Part shown: positions 60,779 to 64,000 of the stretch, one piece after another
Numbering within the stretch: position 1 is the stretch's first letter
Layout: each line of letters starts with the position of its first letter
Assembly (NCBI GenBank): GCA_019722365.1
Contig: JADFUC010002425.1
Coordinates: 1 to 64,000, forward strand
Length of the DNA stretch: 64,000 bases
Direction of reading: 5' to 3'
Origin: Lithospermum erythrorhizon
Lineage: Eukaryota; Streptophyta; Magnoliopsida; Boraginales; Boraginaceae
Program-made: the position numbers and the translations under genes
The notes under the pieces: model-generated
Databases searched by the model: none
Told to the model about the DNA's origin: nothing
The model's input: the letters and a program-made list of their open reading frames with translations, nothing else

Positions 60779-61032
60779 ACTCTCTCCATCCCTAATAGAT
60801 TGTCAAGGTTTAAATTTAGATTTTCCACAGATTAAATATTAAAAATCAAATATTTTTATTTATGTTGTATAATATTTGGTGAAAATTATCAAAAAATAAT
60901 ATTATCAAATTACTTTAAGATTGACATTAAATTATATGCAAATCAAAATTATATTTATCTATGAAGACATAAAAGTTTGTCAATTTTGAACACTTAAATC
61001 AAGCATGATAATCATTTAGTATGGATGGAGTA
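60779..61032. mobile_element. Stowaway-like MITE (~250 bp)
   Basis: The left end TACTCTCTCCATCCCTAATA is inverted relative to the right end TAGTATGGATGGAGTA. Next inward, GATTGTCAAGGTTTAAATTT pairs roughly with AAAGTTTGTCAATTTTGAAC. AT-rich and non-coding, about 0.65 kb upstream of the RING gene start codon. Confidence 0.7.
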
Positions 61033-61099
61033 ACAGATTTGGATATTTATTTTAGAGATTTATTTTTTTATTATAATATATAGGCTTCGTGGGCTGGGC

Positions 61100-62020
61100 T
61101 TTTAGCCCATGCGCCTACGCATTTTTTAGTGTCTGTGCACCTCCCCCGACTCTCATACATCTAATTTTCATTACAATATATAGTGAAATGATTATATTAA
61201 CCTTAAAATACACATTGAAATACAAGAATGATTATTTCGTCCCTAACACTAAAAGATATGACTCAAAATATCCAAACCTCTTTCTTCCTAACACACCCCA
61301 CCCCCCACCCCTACCTCCGCCTCCACCCCCACCCCCTATCCCCACCATACTTCCCCATCTCCACAAACTCCACCAACCACCACCATCATCACCACAGCCC
61401 CCACTATCCCTCACTCCTACCAAACACCATCACTGTAAGAGCACCTCACCACCAAAAAATTGAAACCAAAAAATTAAAATAATTTAGCAGATCAACACCG
61501 AACTCGAAGCAGGGATGGAATTAAAATAATTGGAGCCATGAACTCAAATCAGATCTGCCCATTATTGTCCATTATTTTTTACGGAGGGTGATGTGAAGTT
61601 GATTGTCAACATCATTATCTCCACCGAATTCATCAGCATTTTCAATTTCTTTGATTTCTTCACTTGAGTTCTCACTATTTGGGTTTTGGATCTTACTCTA
61701 CCCACTTGGTTTTTGTTTTTATTTTGTTTCTTGCTCTGTTATTAGATCCAATGTTTTTTACTTTTGACATCAATGAAAACCGCAAAAAATGCGGGGCGGG
61801 CGGAGCATCGGTGTGGGGTAGATACGTATAAAAAAAATTGTAGCGCGGCGGAGGACGTAGTAGCGGGTGGGGCATAAGTAAGGAAGAAAGTGCTTGATAT
61901 TGAACTCCTATACTTTAATGTTAGGACAAATAGTCATTTTTCATATTATAAATGAAAAATTAGGCGATGAAGTCGGGGGTGCTCTAGCACTAAAAGATTT
62001 GAGGGGTGCCTGCATACTAA
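61100..62020. mobile_element. GC-rich inverted-repeat transposon (~0.9 kb)
   Basis: TTTAGTGTCTGTGCACCTCC followed by CCCGACT at 61125-61151 is inverted relative to AGTCGGGGGTGCTCTAGCAC followed by TAAA at 61971-61994. A second inverted pair further in is AATGATTATTTCGTCCCTAA at about 61228 and its approximate complement near 61920-61940. The interior holds a C-rich tract (61290-61400) and a G-rich tract (GCGGGGCGGGCGGAGC, 61790-61806). The proline-rich 124-codon frame at 61089-61463 is a by-product of the C-rich tract. No transposase seen; superfamily unassigned. Confidence 0.6.
61290..61400 (+). repeat. CCCCACC-type low-complexity tract
   Basis: About 110 bp, almost free of G on the plus strand, with runs such as CACCCCACCCCCCACCCC. 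It creates long open frames on both strands that are not genes. Confidence 0.85.
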
Positions 62021-62469
62021 AAAAATAGTACAGGGTCACATACACTAAACCATAAGACAAGCGGCTCAATGTACCACCAAGCCGAATATATATAACATGT
62101 TAATTTTGCTTAAACAAAAATATATTTATCTGTAAATTATAGAGATAATAATTAGTTAGAGTTGAATTCAATATATAAAAGGAAATGAACAAAATTTAAT
62201 TTTCACTATTTAATACGGAGTATTGATTAGTAATTAGTAAACTAACTAGGATTATATTGTCATAATAATACTTGTATTAGCTTTCACTCTATATGAAATA
62301 TAATTGATCGATATTATGGTCTAAAAAATACATGCATGAATATGTATATTATATGTATATAATCCATTTTATTGATGAACACTGATATACAAATCAACCT
62401 AATTTGAATGACTGTGACATTTTATATTAAAGTTGTTATTTATGTCAAAATTTTAAAAGTTTTCATATT
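62021..62469. other. Intergenic, no gene seen
   Basis: AT-rich; TACGGAGTA at 62215-62223 is a MITE-end-like word without a partner. Confidence 0.35.
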
Positions 62470-63160
62470 AAGTAATATTAATCATATATATACTATTGAG
62501 ATTTAACTTTTATTAAAAAAATTATTGCACAAGATATACTTTTTAAAAGAGGTATGTCATCTTTATTTCATTGATTTTCAATATAATTCATTTGGAGTAT
62601 TTCACATTCGAACAAGGACATCTAATGTATGGCCTCTTTGGTTGTTTTGTGTGGCTAAAATAATTGAGAGAATTTCATAAAAAAAACCTTGATATTATTC
62701 AGTTTTGTGCAAATACTATTGAGACAATCATCAATGAAAATATGTTAAAATGAATATATAAAATAGAATTAAATAGTGGAACTATGAATAATTTATACTA
62801 ATAATCAATTGAGAAGTGATGTTTTTTCTAACAATGAATGAAATAACATAAGATATATTTTTTTATTAAAAGAAAAAGTGATATTTTCTAACAATAAATA
62901 AAATTACATAATGTGCATTCTTTTATTAAACCTTGAAAATGAAGAGTAGTATGATAACAAAACTTTTAAATCTATTATTAGAAAATTATAAAGGATCATA
63001 TAGCTATCAACAAAATGAATTATAATATAAATCAAAAGTATAATTTATAAATTTATCTAAATAGTTAATTACTTTATTTATTATTATTTCAATTTAAATA
63101 TTTAAAACATAAATACTGCGCTTAACACACGATATTTTATTAGTATTTACAAAGGGGGAT
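62470..63160 (-). repeat. Dispersed repeat, inverted partner of 5.78-6.43 kb
   Basis: The reverse complement follows the same order of motifs as the block at 5785-6435, ending with TACTAATAAAATATCGTGTG against TACTAGTAAAAATGTGCGTG. Non-coding. Confidence 0.75.
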
Positions 63161-63689
63161 CAGAAAGGTAGACTGGGTGCAACTTGGTGGGTTTTGGATG
63201 TTTACGAAGATAATATTGAATATTACTCCCAGTAAAATAGTACTAGTATGATAAGAAGAATAATCAAAGTAGCAATAATTGGTTTATTGAAAGGGAACCT
63301 TCGTTTGCAATGCTTCTGGATACACAATATCGAACCACAATAGTATGTTAGATTTGTACGTAGTTACATAACATCAACATCATAATCAAATATTAGTTGA
63401 TAAGAGATTAGACGATTTAATGTATACATGACGGTTGAATTCATTTTAAAAATGTACTCCCTATTATCATTCTAGTTTGATTATATGTGTTCCATAAACA
63501 TGAATTGATAACAGGGGCTATAGTCACTTATCGCCTCATGATATCTGTCCGATGCCTCGATATAAATTTGCGCCTATTTATTAAATTTTTTAATAATATT
63601 TTTTATTGTAATGACAATAAAAACAAATAATCATCTTAAGGATAAAAATAATTTAAGATTTTTCTTCTTCTAATAAACATTTCTAATTA
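63161..63689. other. Intergenic, no gene seen
   Basis: No coding block or structured repeat recognised. Confidence 0.4.
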
Positions 63690-64000
63690 ATTCTTCATTC
63701 TAATAAAAAATAAATGGATGCACTATTGTTAATCTTCTATAAAAAATTAATATATCAAACTTATGCATAAGTCAATATAAAAGTCAGAAAAAAATTTAAG
63801 TTGAAAGAAAAGAAGATTATACCTCTTATATTTACTTACATCAAATAATGAATTTACGAATGACGAAAAATCGACACCGTGGCTCAATTTTAAATAATTA
63901 TATTTCAATTGAATATTAGAAATATCATATAAGGATTCAACACCGGGCCATGTGGGTTGTGGGCATTCAATTGGATTCGATTGAGTATTAGAAATATCAG
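63690..64000 (+). repeat. Dispersed direct repeat at window edge, partner at 53.13 kb
   Basis: This shares ATGCACTATTGTTA, TTAATATATCAAAC and GCATAAGTCAATATAAAA with 53187-53250. It also contains GAATATTAGAAATATCA and, later, GAGTATTAGAAATATCAG, a near-perfect short repeat about 80 bp apart. The block may continue past the window. Confidence 0.5.

Noticed and set aside
61089..61463. 124-codon proline/histidine-rich open frame
   Set aside because: It is produced by a C-rich low-complexity tract inside an inverted-repeat element; the opposite strand gives an equally long glycine-rich frame.
53130..64000. Idea that the 53.1 and 63.7 kb repeats are LTRs of one 10-kb element
   Set aside because: The interval contains an intact host RING gene and no retroelement domains; the similarity is partial.
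1..64000. CRISPR array, bacterial operon or phage-like system
   Set aside because: Spliced plant genes, Copia/Gypsy elements and MITEs show eukaryotic nuclear DNA; no regular repeat-spacer array exists.

Overview
The window looks like AT-rich nuclear DNA from a flowering plant, most likely a eudicot. Split genes with GT-AG introns encode plant-specific proteins (two NAC transcription factors, an RMA-type RING E3 ligase and class VIII myosin fragments), and the rest is dominated by decayed plant transposons. The C-terminal tail of the first NAC protein resembles tomato NOR, which hints at an asterid. The species cannot be named from the sequence.

Only two protein-coding genes look intact. A NAC gene of the NOR / ANAC056 / ANAC018 group lies on the minus strand at 9392-11348 in three exons and encodes 359 residues with a complete NAC domain. 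A single-exon gene for a tail-anchored RING E3 ligase lies on the minus strand at 59413-60123. A second NAC locus (minus, 26275-27486) is of the stress type (ANAC019/055/072) and is broken in exon 1 by a stop codon, a frameshifting deletion and a lost splice donor; exons 2 and 3 look sound. Two genomic fragments of a class VIII myosin gene, introns included, lie 34 kb apart in the same orientation (3913-5165 and 37741-38610). A further pseudogene of unrecognised family is at 35131-35590.

Layout: 1-3.9 kb AT-rich sequence with a degenerate ~200-bp tandem repeat; 3.9-5.2 kb myosin fragment 1; 5.8-6.4 kb a dispersed repeat whose inverted partner is near 62.5-63.1 kb; 9.4-11.4 kb the intact NAC gene; 13.0-14.2 kb a MITE and a solo LTR; 15.1-17.9 kb a shortened Copia element with both LTRs, a primer-binding site and a target duplication; 18.5-23.2 kb two MITEs, an hAT-like element and a 2-kb inverted-repeat element carrying a degenerate minisatellite; 26.3-27.5 kb the broken NAC gene; 32.0-33.3 kb a TA-rich inverted-repeat element; 35.1-39.5 kb the unknown pseudogene, an LTR, myosin fragment 2 and another LTR fragment; 40.9-47.9 kb decayed Copia and Gypsy elements and a probable solo LTR; 48-59 kb largely featureless; 59.4-62.0 kb the RING gene, a MITE and a GC-rich inverted-repeat element.

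The genes form no evident pathway or cluster. I found no novel multigene system. The items most worth a second look are the N-terminally broken NAC locus that still keeps a long open frame, the duplicated myosin VIII fragments (one sitting between two LTR copies), and several structured repeats: the minisatellite at 21.7-22.2 kb, the Copia leader repeats at 41.95-42.55 kb, and the inverted-repeat elements. All identifications come from reading the sequence by eye, without database searches.
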